DNA of 34,505 nt. It comes from UBA1672 sp964015995 (GTDB taxonomy: Bacteria > Pseudomonadota > Alphaproteobacteria > Micavibrionales > Micavibrionaceae). Location of the stretch: positions 1 to 34,505 of the forward strand of contig CAXHFH010000011.1 in NCBI GenBank assembly GCA_964015995.1, in the 5' to 3' direction. The position numbers and the translations under genes are program-made. The notes under the pieces are model-generated. The model was not told where the DNA came from. It saw only the letters and a list, made by a program, of their open reading frames with translations, and did no database searches. How positions within the stretch are numbered: position 1 is the first letter of the stretch; every line of letters begins with the position of its first letter. Positions 34,479-34,505 of the stretch are shown piece after piece.

Positions 34479-34505
34479 ATTTTCTTTCTTCAAAAGATAT
34501 AAAAT

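Noticed and set aside
1..34505. Insertion sequences, integrases, prophage or defence islands
   Set aside because: No transposase, integrase, phage or restriction gene was recognised in any frame; gene content is chromosomal housekeeping and envelope functions.

Overview
The window reads as a stretch of ordinary bacterial chromosome, most likely from an alphaproteobacterium. Support for this is a small GcrA-like zinc protein (GcrA is an alphaproteobacterial family), a tRNA-Gln(UUG) of proteobacterial shape, a paired NsrR/flavohemoglobin locus, and many Gram-negative envelope genes (porin, RND pump, outer-membrane factor, type I secreted repeat protein). Base composition looks moderately AT-rich throughout by eye. 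No insertion sequence, integrase, prophage gene or CRISPR array was seen. No gene-free stretch exceeds 300 bases. The genus cannot be named from the sequence.

Layout. 1-1535 (minus): a PhnD-like periplasmic binding protein followed 5 bases later by an MHYT-domain membrane sensor that runs off the left edge. 1704-2864 (minus): a membrane di-iron hydroxylase of the sterol desaturase superfamily. 2940-5816: an HTH regulator divergent from a PspA/IM30-like gene and a multi-pass membrane protein, with an operator-like palindrome between them. 5867-6493 (minus): an RNase H-like protein with an odd in-frame open extension after its stop. 6606-9870: RecQ, a CvfB-like S1 protein, an RRM protein and a truncated GcrA-like protein. 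9939-11789 (minus): an ABC-F ATPase whose Shine-Dalgarno sequence lies inside a hairpin. 11949-13676: nsrR divergent from hmp with a clear NsrR-type operator. 13709-19305: an unknown soluble protein, a 1378-residue VWA/RTX type I secretion substrate, and a divergent 67-residue protein with its own terminator. 19522-25183: an efflux operon. 25310-28204: a zinc-ribbon protein, then a Tat-exported haloperoxidase-like lipoprotein and a porin. 28208-34190 (minus): PurU, a membrane protein, a two-component pair, an HTTM-family protein and a CPA2 antiporter. A tRNA-Gln closes the window.

The strongest oddity is in the efflux operon. After a membrane fusion protein gene, one 1517-codon frame encodes a complete RND inner-membrane pump followed directly by a complete NodT-type outer-membrane factor. 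Between them lies an intact lipoprotein signal peptide with a lipobox at Cys1062, so an entire tripartite pump is written in two reading frames. The sequence suggests a polyprotein that signal peptidase II could cut, or internal translation initiation.

Secondary points: a signalling-type binding protein with no ABC transporter genes beside it, a psp-like locus without pspF/B/C, a possible translational switch on the ABC-F gene, a Tat lipoprotein phosphatase/haloperoxidase paired with a porin, and a tRNA-Gln with a mispaired T-stem.
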